From Pseudoxanthomonas sp. SL93 (GTDB taxonomy: Bacteria > Pseudomonadota > Gammaproteobacteria > Xanthomonadales > Xanthomonadaceae): a stretch of DNA of 64,000 nucleotides. Under the pieces are notes generated by a model. That model was not told the origin of the DNA, searched no databases, and saw only the letters and a program-made list of their open reading frames with translations. Below, piece by piece: positions 8,028 to 15,758 of this stretch. The stretch is taken from positions 1,240,001-1,304,000 of the forward strand of contig NZ_CP113065.1 of NCBI RefSeq assembly GCF_026625825.1. Reading direction: 5' to 3'. Each line of letters starts with the position of its first letter. Positions within the stretch are counted from its first letter, which is position 1. Both the position numbers and the translations under genes were made by a program.

Positions 8028-8404
8028 ACAGAGAAGTGCTTTCCAGTCTGGCGTGGGGCATCGGCATCGTGGTGCTGGCGCTGTGCGCGACCTTCGCCCG
8101 TTCGCAGGGCTACATCGACAGCGAGATGGTCGACCGCATCGTGATGGGCGCCATCGGGTTGATGGTGGCGTGGTTCGGCAACCAGATGCCCAAGCGCTTC
8201 GTGCCCACTGCGCGGGCGCGGCAGGCCACGCGGGTCGCCGGCTGGTCGATGGCGCTCAGCGGGCTGGCCTATGCGGGCTTCTGGATCGCGGCACCGAAGG
8301 ATGTCGCCGTGATCGGCGGCTCGCTGGCGGTGCTGCTGGGCATCGCGGTGACGGTGACCTACTGCCTGTCGCTGCGGAACAAGGCGCGGATGTCCGGCGC
8401 CTGA
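8024..8404 (+). CDS. Four-helix membrane protein cotranscribed with the ArsR regulator
   Basis: The product is 126 residues with about four hydrophobic segments (near 8-24, 38-52, 72-88 and 95-115) and no recognisable catalytic motif. ATG 8024 overlaps the ArsR stop. The pairing with an SdpR-like repressor is reminiscent of the SdpI immunity protein, but the sequence is too short and lacks the DUF1648 region I would expect. Role unknown; a signal-sensing or envelope partner of the regulator is the simplest inference. Confidence 0.65.
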   Translation: MNREVLSSLAWGIGIVVLALCATFARSQGYIDSEMVDRIVMGAIGLMVAWFGNQMPKRFVPTARARQATRVAGWSMALSGLAYAGFWIAAPKDVAVIGGSLAVLLGIAVTVTYCLSLRNKARMSGA

Positions 8405-8427
8405 GGGAACACAGGTGTGATTCGCTC

Positions 8428-8506
8428 CCTTCTCCCCGTGCAACGGGGAGAAGGACAGAAGCGCGACTGCCTGCCCTTCCCTTCTCCCCGTGACACGGGG
8501 AGAAGG
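8428..8506. repeat. Two copies of a CTTCTCCCCG hairpin repeat
   Basis: Hairpins at 8428-8454 and 8480-8506 share arms CCTTCTCCCCG / CGGGGAGAAGG with short variable loops. The second is followed by a conserved tail (TGCCGAAGGCGGATGAGGGG). Further copies lie at 15759-15784, 15874-15900 and 15944-15969, one with the tail in the opposite orientation. The pattern defines a second dispersed intergenic repeat family, distinct from the GTAG hairpins. The rest of the 8405-8666 gap shows no gene. Confidence 0.75.
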
Positions 8507-8666
8507 TGCCGAAGGCGGATGAGGGGCGCTTTACCATCCGTGCACGCGAAGCGCGGACGCGCACTGGACTGGCCTCACCACTCCCGATCCCCGGGTGCGC
8601 TGCGCTTACCCGGGCTACATGGCGGCATCAACCCGGTATCGCATCATCCCTTCGGCTGATCGATGT

Positions 8667-9497
8667 TTATGCCATCCCCGCCCTCACCGCGTCCGCCAGC
8701 CGCGGATACAGCGGATGGAAACCCAGGTCTTCGCGCAGGCGGCGGCCGTCCATGACGGCGGCGAATGCTTTCGCGCGCTCGGGATCGGTGCCGTCGGGCG
8801 GTGGCTGTCCCACCGAGGCGAACAGGGTCGCGAGGTCCGGCGCTTCGTCGTCCGCCACGTTGTAGAGGCGGTGCGCCGGGGACGGCGCTTCCAGCAGGCG
8901 GATCACGGCCTGCGCCACGTCCGCGTGGTGGCCAATCGACATGCGCTGCGCGGGCGGGAAGGTGCGCATGAACGGCACCACGTCCTCGATGTGCGGGTCG
9001 CCATCGCCGTAGACGAACGGCAGGCGCAGGATGCGCACGTCCAGGCCGTCGATGGCCAGCAGCAGGCGTTCGGCCGCGAGCTTGCTCTGCGGGTAGGCGT
9101 CGATCGGCGCGCACGCATCATCCTCGTGCGCGGGCACGCCGCCGTTGGGGCCGTAGACCAGGCCGGTGCTGGTGAAGACGAAGCGCCCCACCCCCGCCGC
9201 GCGTGCCGCCTGCGCCAGGTGCTGCGTGCCGTGGTTGTTCACCGCATGCGCTTCTTCCGGCGTGGCGCCGCGGAAGAAGGCGGCGCAATGCACGACGGCC
9301 TCAACGCCGTTGACCGCCCCACGCAGCGAGTCCGGCCGCATCAGGTCGCCGGTGATCAGGTGGATGCCGTGGCCCGACAGGTCGGTCGCACGGGCGGGGT
9401 CGCGCACCAGGGCACGCACGGTATGTCCGTGCTGCACCAGCCGCTGGGCGAGTCTGCTGCCTACTTTTCCGGTCGCGCCGGTCACGAGTATGTTCAT
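8667..9497 (-). CDS. NAD(P)-dependent epimerase/dehydratase family oxidoreductase
   Basis: The product is 276 residues from ATG 9497. It has an N-terminal Rossmann motif TGATGKVGSRLAQRL, a VVHCAAFF segment, and the extended-SDR FVFTSTGLVYG with a downstream YPQSKLAAER (Tyr-x3-Lys). It is a typical extended SDR of unknown substrate, commonly annotated as an NAD-dependent epimerase. An upstream in-frame extension has no ribosome site. It is divergent from the AraC regulator across 98 bases, so the regulator may control it. Confidence 0.85.
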   Translation of the reverse strand: MNILVTGATGKVGSRLAQRLVQHGHTVRALVRDPARATDLSGHGIHLITGDLMRPDSLRGAVNGVEAVVHCAAFFRGATPEEAHAVNNHGTQHLAQAARAAGVGRFVFTSTGLVYGPNGGVPAHEDDACAPIDAYPQSKLAAERLLLAIDGLDVRILRLPFVYGDGDPHIEDVVPFMRTFPPAQRMSIGHHADVAQAVIRLLEAPSPAHRLYNVADDEAPDLATLFASVGQPPPDGTDPERAKAFAAVMDGRRLREDLGFHPLYPRLADAVRAGMA

Positions 9498-9595
9498 GCG
9501 GACCACGATAGGCCGCGCGTGGCCATTCGCATTGGAAAAAACGGCCATCGCCGCGCAGGTTGCGGCGTGGCGGACGCGGCGACCACAATGCCGGC

Positions 9596-10387
9596 ATGCG
9601 CCCTGCCGCCGCCCCCGCCCCTGATGCCGTGATGCCCCCCGTGGCCGCGCTGCGCCCGATCGTGGCGATGACGGCGCGTCATTTCGCGGATGACCTGCAG
9701 CGGGTGGCGATGCCGCAGGTGGAGGCGCAGCTGGTGGCGCGCTTCGGGCCGTCGTTTCCAGGCGGTGTCGATCTGCATGCGATGGGCCCGCGCACGCAGG
9801 TGCACCGCAAGTTCATCCGCGGTGGGCAGCGGGCGGTGCTGGCACGGTTGCAGCCGGGCATGTATCCGGCGACGTTGGGTGTTTCCGCGGCGGAACTGAA
9901 AGGCGCGCCGGTGCCGCTGGAGGATCTGTGGGGGCACGCACGGGTGCAGCGCTTGCGGGAGCAGTTGGCGACAGCGCCGGATGCGCCTGCGGCCGGCGTG
10001 TGGTTGGCGCGGGCGGTGTCGGAACGGGTGGCGCGAACGGGCGGCGTCGGCGCGATGCCGTCATTCCTGAATGCGGCGCTGGCGCAGTTGCCGGAGTCCA
10101 ATGTGGGCGCGGTGGCGCGCGCGTTGGGCGTCAGCGAACGCCATCTGCGGCGTGTGCTCCAGGAGGCGTTGGGCCTCGGCCCGAAGACGTATTCGCGGTT
10201 GAAGCGGTTCGGCCAGGCGGTGCGGGCGGCGCAGGCCGGCGGTGAGGTCAACTGGTCGGCGATCGCGGCGGATGCGGGGTACTACGACCAGGCACACCTG
10301 ATCGCGGAGTTCCAGGCGATCGGGGGCAGCACGCCGCGCGGCTTGCTGGCGGAGTTGCAGGAAGGCGCCATCGCGCCGTTGTCGTAA
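9596..10387 (+). CDS. AraC-family transcriptional regulator (DUF6597 type)
   Basis: The product is about 263 residues from ATG 9596; ATG 9632 is also possible. The N-terminal half fits the DUF6597 ligand domain (LARLQPGMYPATLGVSAAEL followed by VPLEDLWG). The C-terminal AraC HTH has the two helix-turn-helix segments in AVARALGVSERHLRRVLQEA and WSAIAADAGYYDQAHLIAEF. It is divergent from the epimerase gene, which is its most likely target. Effector unknown. Confidence 0.8.
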   Translation: MRPAAAPAPDAVMPPVAALRPIVAMTARHFADDLQRVAMPQVEAQLVARFGPSFPGGVDLHAMGPRTQVHRKFIRGGQRAVLARLQPGMYPATLGVSAAELKGAPVPLEDLWGHARVQRLREQLATAPDAPAAGVWLARAVSERVARTGGVGAMPSFLNAALAQLPESNVGAVARALGVSERHLRRVLQEALGLGPKTYSRLKRFGQAVRAAQAGGEVNWSAIAADAGYYDQAHLIAEFQAIGGSTPRGLLAELQEGAIAPLS

Positions 10388-10400
10388 CGCGCGCCGCGCG

Positions 10401-11501
10401 TCAGCGGCACACGAAGAAGCAGCCCAGCATCGACTTGTCCAGGGTCACCTGCAGGGTCTCGCCGTCTTTCCTGATGTGCACGGTCTTGGAAAAGGTGGCC
10501 GGCTTCTTGACGTCTTCGAACCACACGGACAGGTGGTCGTTGGAGCCGATGTACTGGTTGCCGGCATACACGTCCGTGCGCCCCACCACCTCGCTGCGCG
10601 TGACCGTCTCCTTGTAGGAGAAGTCGGCGATCAGCAGGTATTCGCCGGCCGGCATGTTGGTGAAGCGGAAGCTGCCCTGGTCATCCAGGATGGTTGTGAC
10701 CATGAAGTGGCGGGCGATGCGCTCGGGGATCGCGTCGGGCATCTTCTGGCTCTGCTTGACCGTCTCGAACCACTGCTTGAACTCGTCGGTCATCCAGATC
10801 AGGCCGACGGCTTGGCTGCCCTTGGGCGGGTACTGCTTCCTGGCCAATACGGCGCCCTTGAAGAACGCGGTGCCGGTGATGGTGGACGTGCCCACCGGGC
10901 GGATTTCGGCGGTGGCCTCGGCCAGGCTCTTGCCGCCGGTGAAGCGCTTGCCGGCCAGGCAATCGAGCATGGCGCTGCGCGCCTGGTCCAGGCCGTCGTA
11001 GGACAGGCCGAACACGTCCACGCCGCCCACCCGCACTTTCATGTTGGTTTCCCTGGGGCGCATGGAGGCCATGGTCTGTTTCAGGTCGCCGACCGGCACC
11101 ATCAGGAAACCGCCCGCGCCGCCGGCGCCGGGCATCAGTGCGCCGCGCATCGTGGCCGGCGGCAGGGATTCCTGCTGCACTTCGATGCTGACTTCCTGTG
11201 CGGACGGGGGCGTGGCGATGCGCGGGCCGTGCATGAGGATGGCGGCGGTGCTGGACTTGGCGCTGGGGCCAACCAGCGCCATCTCGGCACGCTCTTTTTT
11301 TGCGGAGGTGAAGCGGGCCACGCAGCCTTTACCGGGCGATCCCTCGGGCTGTTGCAGGAACCAGGCGCCATCGGCGTTGCGGGTGATCAGGCGGCCTTCG
11401 TCTTCCGTGCCGGGGGTGGCGGACTTTGCGGTGAAGCTGCCGGTGGCGGCCAGCAGTACGAGCAGCGCGGGGGTCAGGAAGCGAGGCGTCATCAAGGTCA
11501 T
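10401..11501 (-). CDS. Secreted protein of unknown function
   Basis: The product is about 366 residues from ATG 11501 (ATG 11492 is equally plausible). The signal peptide (FLTPALLVLLAATGSFTAKSA) is clear. The mature part has a C-x-x-C end (MLGCFFVCR), a Cys in LDCLAG, and a beta-rich segment (RFTNMPAGEYLLIADFSY) resembling carboxypeptidase-regulatory-like or CNA-B folds. I do not recognise the family. It converges on the AraC gene with a 13-base gap. The tandem repeat array lies about 200 bases upstream. Confidence 0.65.
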   Translation of the reverse strand: MTLMTPRFLTPALLVLLAATGSFTAKSATPGTEDEGRLITRNADGAWFLQQPEGSPGKGCVARFTSAKKERAEMALVGPSAKSSTAAILMHGPRIATPPSAQEVSIEVQQESLPPATMRGALMPGAGGAGGFLMVPVGDLKQTMASMRPRETNMKVRVGGVDVFGLSYDGLDQARSAMLDCLAGKRFTGGKSLAEATAEIRPVGTSTITGTAFFKGAVLARKQYPPKGSQAVGLIWMTDEFKQWFETVKQSQKMPDAIPERIARHFMVTTILDDQGSFRFTNMPAGEYLLIADFSYKETVTRSEVVGRTDVYAGNQYIGSNDHLSVWFEDVKKPATFSKTVHIRKDGETLQVTLDKSMLGCFFVCR

Positions 11502-11698
11502 TCCATGTCCAGGTCGGCAAAATTGTGACAATTTTCCGCGGGGTTAACGAGGGGTGTTGATCGCCTTGCGGATGTGAGGAAGGGGCTTGAACACCCTGCC
11601 CGGCTCCCGGGTTTGATCCTTTCAGGTGGAACGTTGGATGTTTTTCGCTCTCGCGTGGATGTTTTTCGGTGTCGCGAGACTCTTTTTGGGTGTCGCGA

Positions 11699-11930
11699 GG
11701 ACCTAAATGAGAGAAGAGAGACCCTTTTTTGCTCTCGGTTGGACCTAAATGAGAGAAGAGAGGACCTTTTTCGGTCTCGGTTGGACCTAAATGAGAGAAG
11801 AGAGACCCTTTTTCGGTCTCGGTTGGACCTAAATGAGAGAAGAGAGACCCTTTTTTGCTCTCGGTTGGATCTAAATGAGAGAAGAGAGACCCTTCTTCGG
11901 TCTCGGTTGGATCTAAATGAGAGAAGAGAG
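11699..11930. repeat. 42-bp tandem repeat array, each unit forming a T-loop hairpin
   Basis: Five full units (11699-11740, 11741-11782, 11783-11824, 11825-11866, 11867-11908) and a partial sixth share GGACCTAAATGAGAGAAGAG and end CTCGGTT. Within each unit an inverted repeat brackets a T-rich loop, but the arms vary together: GAGAG/CTCTC in copies 1 and 4, GAGACC/GGTCTC in copies 3 and 5, and a shorter form in copy 2. Degenerate half-units flank the array (about 11640-11698 and 11931-11990). 42 is a multiple of 3, so frames stay open on both strands, but this is probably not coding. Confidence 0.85.
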
Positions 11931-12020
11931 AGATCCTTCGAGCGTGTCGCGACACCCTTCTTGGGGTCGCGCGAGAACCTTAGTTTGAGAAGAGAGGGGC
12001 GTGGCAGCGGACCGACCACC

Positions 12021-12040
12021 GTAGGCGGGCTCAAGCCCGC
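12021..12040 (+). repeat. GTAG-headed REP hairpin
   Basis: GTAG followed by the inverted repeat GCGGGCT-CA-AGCCCGC, the same type as 6629-6650. Confidence 0.7.
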
Positions 12041-12282
12041 TTTCCGGGTTGAACGTCTGCGCCGCCCTCGCCGCCCGAAATTCATAGCAACGCAGATCGA
12101 CGTGCTCGACAGCAACCAGCGGCGACGCGCCAGCAGTTTCGCAGTGGAAAGAAGGTGCCGCTTGGCACCCATACACGTCGGTAATTCGACATGCCGGCAG
12201 CACGCCGGAGCCTTCATTGGATCACCGTCGTCGCATGCCGCAAACACACGCCGGACAAATCCGACCCGTGCAAGCCAAAACT

Positions 12283-12373
12283 GGTGGATCAAGGCCCAAC
12301 CTACGATAAGTTCACTCACTGCAGCGACCTGGCTATCGCGCTCAGGCGTAGGGCGGCTCAAAGTCCGCCTTAC
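12283..12373. repeat. Opposed pair of GTAG-type hairpins (REP doublet) beside the island
   Basis: A reverse unit (12283-12304, ending CCTAC) and a forward unit (12348-12373, GTAGGGCGGCT with arm CCGCCTTAC) face each other about 40 bases apart. The reverse unit resembles the 50657-50678 copy. The doublet lies just outside the 3' end of the ATPase gene and may serve as its transcript end. Confidence 0.6.
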
Positions 12374-12388
12374 AGATTCCCTTATGAG

Positions 12389-13885
12389 TTACATCCAAAT
12401 GGCCTGACCGAGAACATTTCTAACCTTTTTTATCATCGCCTTTCCAACACTCGGGACCTCATCGAGATCTTCGTCGGAGGCATCCACCAAATCACCAACG
12501 GTCAGAAAACCGTGAGCTTTTAATGCCTCAATCTTCTGGTCTGTTAAGCCATACGGATACGCTTGGGATTTCTTCAGCCGATCAAGCCCTTCGAAGAATA
12601 TTGCCAATTCTTCTACATCAGGGGTGGCTGGAACTGAAATCTCTGAAAGTTTTGATCCCTTACTGAACTGAACAGCCTCGACACGTCCGTCAAGCATCCA
12701 ACTCTCAAAGAGCCTCCTTGTTAGACGAGGCTTCACCGATGACTCCAGAAGGCTGCATAGATTCAGAGCATACCTGGCTCCACGCCCGCCACTTTTCAAT
12801 GCGCGAGAAGCCTCTCGCCTAGAAACGAATCCAGCATACTCGAGTATCTGAAGGGGCTTGGCGAGACGCTCATCCACATCCCGATGAATGAGGGCATCAC
12901 GCGGACTGTCGAACTTCTGCCCACACTCGACAAAAATTAGCTCAGCAACATCTCGAGCTATATCGACCATTGGCGTATACATGCCGAGCTTAGGCCTAAT
13001 CTCATCAAGTAATGGCCAGTAATAGTTGCCAGCTAACTCGATCAGAGTTTCGCCAAGCTCAGTAAGACCAATACTCCTCCCATCGGAGCAGCGCTGCTGC
13101 AAAGCATTACAGGCAAAGATGAAGCCACGCATGTTGCCAAGGCAAGCTTGGGCCAAGAATGAGGCCACGTTCAATTTATCAAGAGATGAGCTAAATCTCT
13201 TGTCCCCAAATTCATCTCCATAACGCGCTTCTAGCACCTCAAGAAATGATTCTGCAAAATCTGGAATCTCCTCACTACGCAAAAGATCAATAACGGTAGC
13301 GTCGTTATATACGTCAAACCTAACACCAAATCTCGTTACTCCCGGATAGATTGACGCCTTGCAAGAAACAGAGCTACTGGAAAACATTCGATAGATATCG
13401 AAAAACTCTTCGAGACTTGCCTCTCGACCGAGATGTGCCGCGTCATCAAAGTAGAGAACAATGCGCTTACCTAATTTCGCCGCCAATGCCATCAGAGCGG
13501 CCTGAACACTCTCGACATCAGGCGTCGGATCAAAATCTTTAGCGCGAATCCCGAGCGCCCGCTTGACTTCCCTAACCACAATCTCACAAAGGATGCGCCC
13601 GTACTTTTCACCTGTACTTTTCAAGAGGGGAGCATGCCGCAAGCTCATGTAGATACCGACAGCCGAAGAACTTGGATCAGCCGGATCCAACTGGCGAGAA
13701 GCCGCGATCATTAGCGCACTCTTACCGCTCCCTCTCCCGCCCCGGAGAAGGACGGGCCCATGAGCAAGAAGGCTGGAGATTATTCTCCGATCACTTTTCG
13801 ACGTAAACCGATGCAACTCCTCGAAGTGCGCAGGCTCGCAATCTTCCGCCGCAAGAACCAAGCGGCCGCTCAACTCATCCGTCAT
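12389..13885 (-). CDS. P-loop AAA/ORC-like ATPase with C-terminal helix-hairpin-helix domain
   Basis: The product is 498 residues from ATG 13885; ATG 13897 (4 residues longer) is possible but has poor ribosome-site spacing, whereas GAGG lies 6 bases before ATG 13885. Numbered from the longer form, Walker A is GGRGSGKS (53-60) and Walker B is RIVLYFDDAAH (about 145-155), with a sensor-like SIYPGVTRFG near 182-191. The C-terminal 55 residues (LTDQKIEALKAHGFLTVGDL and EVPSVGKAMIKKVRNVLG) form a helix-hairpin-helix like the RNA polymerase alpha-CTD. ORC/Cdc6-like or STAND-type NTPase is the nearest class. It is the second gene of a two-gene, low-GC, probably transferred operon. A DNA-linked defence or mobile-element role is inference. 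Confidence 0.75.
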   Translation of the reverse strand: MTDELSGRLVLAAEDCEPAHFEELHRFTSKSDRRIISSLLAHGPVLLRGGRGSGKSALMIAASRQLDPADPSSSAVGIYMSLRHAPLLKSTGEKYGRILCEIVVREVKRALGIRAKDFDPTPDVESVQAALMALAAKLGKRIVLYFDDAAHLGREASLEEFFDIYRMFSSSSVSCKASIYPGVTRFGVRFDVYNDATVIDLLRSEEIPDFAESFLEVLEARYGDEFGDKRFSSSLDKLNVASFLAQACLGNMRGFIFACNALQQRCSDGRSIGLTELGETLIELAGNYYWPLLDEIRPKLGMYTPMVDIARDVAELIFVECGQKFDSPRDALIHRDVDERLAKPLQILEYAGFVSRREASRALKSGGRGARYALNLCSLLESSVKPRLTRRLFESWMLDGRVEAVQFSKGSKLSEISVPATPDVEELAIFFEGLDRLKKSQAYPYGLTDQKIEALKAHGFLTVGDLVDASDEDLDEVPSVGKAMIKKVRNVLGQAIWM

Positions 13886-13886
13886 G

Positions 13887-14648
13887 TCAGACCTCATAGC
13901 CCTCTAGGGCAAGAATTGCATCGAGCGCCGATTCAACATCAAGTCGATAAGGAATATGCGCCAACATATTCGCCAATACACCAAACTCCGAAAGAGTTTG
14001 GATCACTCTCGACAACATTTGCCGAGATGTCTCCCTATCATATGTACTGGTAACAGGCACGACGTACTCGTGATGTATTGCCTTTGAGCTTTCCGAAAAC
14101 ATTGACGACAGCGCGCTTCTGCGGGTACCAATGAATGCATCCTCTCCTAACCCTTGGAGACTAGCTAGCCAAGCCCCTTTACCAGCCACTGAAACATCAC
14201 AGAGCCTCTTTAACGCTGGTTTCCAGTACAGCGCGGCGTAATAGTCTCCAATAAGCGCCCGCGTCATTTCCTTGGGATTTGCCCCCTCATGCCATAGGGA
14301 GTTGACCTTGTCAGCTACCACGTCACCCTGCCAACGAATTGCGGTTTTCCATACGCGGTCTGGAGCGTACGCAGGCATCTCTTGTACGCGCTTAACGAAA
14401 AGGAGCCGCGTTGGATCCAATCTGCAAATAAGTGCGGTAACCCCCAGTTCGAGAACTGTCCTCGCAGTGAAAGGTGCGAACTTCGCGACTCTTCCCTTAC
14501 TTTGCCTCATGATCCACGGGATATCATCCACATGAGATGTCAGTGCTGATCTTAAATAGCTCAGCACTTCCGCAACCTCGCACCCATTATCGGAAGACTC
14601 CTCTGGCCTCCCGCAAAGAAGTAGACACAACTGCTCAGATATCGCCAT
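13887..14648 (-). CDS. Hypothetical partner protein of the HhH-ATPase, first gene of the island
   Basis: The product is 253 residues, soluble and mostly helical, with no recognised family. Visible features are an N-terminal Cys pair (LCLLLCG), an aromatic-rich middle (RVWKTAIRWQGDVV and YYAALYWKPALKRL), and a polar segment SESSKAIHHEY near residues 185-195. The last resembles a HEPN-like helix but does not fulfil R-x4-6-H. GGGGA stands 6 bases before ATG 14648. Its stop is one base from the ATPase start, so the two are coupled. G+C is far below the flanks. It may be an effector or adaptor for the ATPase. Confidence 0.65.
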   Translation of the reverse strand: MAISEQLCLLLCGRPEESSDNGCEVAEVLSYLRSALTSHVDDIPWIMRQSKGRVAKFAPFTARTVLELGVTALICRLDPTRLLFVKRVQEMPAYAPDRVWKTAIRWQGDVVADKVNSLWHEGANPKEMTRALIGDYYAALYWKPALKRLCDVSVAGKGAWLASLQGLGEDAFIGTRRSALSSMFSESSKAIHHEYVVPVTSTYDRETSRQMLSRVIQTLSEFGVLANMLAHIPYRLDVESALDAILALEGYEV

Positions 14649-14675
14649 GCACCATCCCCGACCGATAGTCTTCCA

Positions 14676-14804
14676 TTAGCTGCGCGCCGACCAGTACTCG
14701 CAGAAGATACGACAGTAGCCGTCGACCGTGCACTTCTTCCCAGAAAATCCCAACTTCAGAGCGCCGGGTTTTTTTGGGGGGGTAGCAGTGCACCTATACT
14801 TCAA
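14676..14804 (-). CDS. Possible small Cys-rich ORF or gene remnant upstream of the island
   Basis: A 42-codon frame runs from TTG 14804 to TAA 14676. The peptide has four Cys (one near the N-terminus, then KKCTVDGYCRIFCEYW), which looks more like real protein than random sequence. No ribosome site is visible, the start is weak, and the codons cross a run of seven C and seven A (14768-14781), a likely slippage site. It may be the decayed 3' end of an older gene interrupted by the island. Reported as a lead only. Confidence 0.25.
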   Translation of the reverse strand: MKYRCTATPPKKPGALKLGFSGKKCTVDGYCRIFCEYWSARS

Positions 14805-14864
14805 CTGAAGAATTCAATGTAGCTGCCCCATGAAGTCTCCCACCCCCGCCGCCCTCATCCCCAC

Positions 14865-15740
14865 ATGAGCGACGCGCCAAGCCGCCGGCGCGCGGCGTTG
14901 CCTGGCCCGCTGGACAGGGAAGACGTCTTCATCAGACAGAGGGACCGCCGGATCGCCGCCCTGGCGAGCCTGCTGGTGCACGTGCTGTTCGTGATGGCGT
15001 TGCTGTATTCCTCGAAGATCACCCTGTCCGACCCCGAGGGCGGCAGCACCGGCGGCGCCCGGGTCAAAGTGGACTTCATCGGCGAGACCGACCAGGACGA
15101 CCAGCGCACCCCCGTGCCCCCCACCGGCGTCAAAGCCCCCAACGAACGCCCCCGCCCCCTCAAACCCCTTGTGACCACCCCGGTCACCTCGCCCGTCGAC
15201 GCCACCCGAGTGACCGAGGCCGAGAACCCCGTGGCCCCCGACGAAGCCCAGCCCACGCCCACCTCGCCCGAACAGGCCCTCCCCCTGCCACAGACCCGGC
15301 CGCCCGCCAGCCAACCCGCCTGGCGCCGCTCCGCCCGCTGGGGCCAACCGCCCGGCATGCTGTCCCGCGAGACCGCCCCCGAGAACACCGGCCCCACCGT
15401 CGGCAGCGGCCGCAGTCAGGGCCAGGGCCCGGCCGACGCCGCCACCCCCAGCATGGACGTGGACGGCCACCAGATCTATTACGACCTGCGTAACGAACTG
15501 CGCGTGCAGGAATGGCAGGACCGCGGCATGACCGAAGTCTTCTTTCCCCTGCCCGGCCGCCGCGAATACATGGTCTGCCCGCTGGAGATCGTCGCCCGCC
15601 GCGGCTCCGGCGGCTGCCGCCTGGTGCAACCCGAAGACCCCGCCATCGCCACCATCGGCGACGCCCGCGACGTGGTCACCGTCGTACGCGTCTACCGCCG
15701 CGGCGAACTGGTGTGGCGCGGGCCGGGGGCGTACCGCTGA
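14865..15740 (+). CDS. TonB/TolA-like single-pass membrane protein with periplasmic domain
   Basis: The product is 291 residues. A charged N-terminus is followed by one membrane segment (RIAALASLLVHVLFVMALLY, about 30-48), then about 130 residues rich in Pro, Thr and Ala, and a C-terminal domain of about 90 residues (from YYDLRNELRVQEWQDRG) with two Cys (MVCPLEI, GGCRLV) that may form a disulphide. This architecture resembles TonB or TolA, but no TonB motif is obvious. It is a single gene, with a bidirectional terminator at 15975-15998 shared with the convergent icmF. Function not assigned. Confidence 0.65.
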   Translation: MSDAPSRRRAALPGPLDREDVFIRQRDRRIAALASLLVHVLFVMALLYSSKITLSDPEGGSTGGARVKVDFIGETDQDDQRTPVPPTGVKAPNERPRPLKPLVTTPVTSPVDATRVTEAENPVAPDEAQPTPTSPEQALPLPQTRPPASQPAWRRSARWGQPPGMLSRETAPENTGPTVGSGRSQGQGPADAATPSMDVDGHQIYYDLRNELRVQEWQDRGMTEVFFPLPGRREYMVCPLEIVARRGSGGCRLVQPEDPAIATIGDARDVVTVVRVYRRGELVWRGPGAYR

Positions 15741-15758
15741 GGCGGAGCCACTGCATTC

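Larger units (their letters stand above)
11931..12388. other. Gene-free interval with REP hairpins left of the low-GC island
   Basis: No supported gene. It holds the end of the hairpin array (palindrome TGTCGCGACA at 11945-11954) and three GTAG-type hairpins: 12021-12040 forward, 12283-12304 reverse and 12348-12373 forward. Base composition falls towards the island. Short open frames here overlap the repeats and have no ribosome sites. Confidence 0.6.

Noticed and set aside
11699..11930. CRISPR array
   Set aside because: The units are contiguous with no unique spacers, and no cas gene is present.
11498..12407. Open frames on both strands through the tandem array (repeats such as LFSHLGPTETEK or LDLNERRETLF)
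   Set aside because: The 42-base unit keeps frames open on both strands by length; no ribosome site is seen, and the unit conserves a hairpin instead of one reading frame.
13887..14648. Firm HEPN nuclease assignment for the island partner
   Set aside because: The Arg-x4-6-His spacing is not present; only a loose resemblance remains.
12389..14864. Prophage or integrative element
   Set aside because: No integrase, transposase, phage gene, tRNA or direct-repeat attachment site could be found around the low-GC genes.
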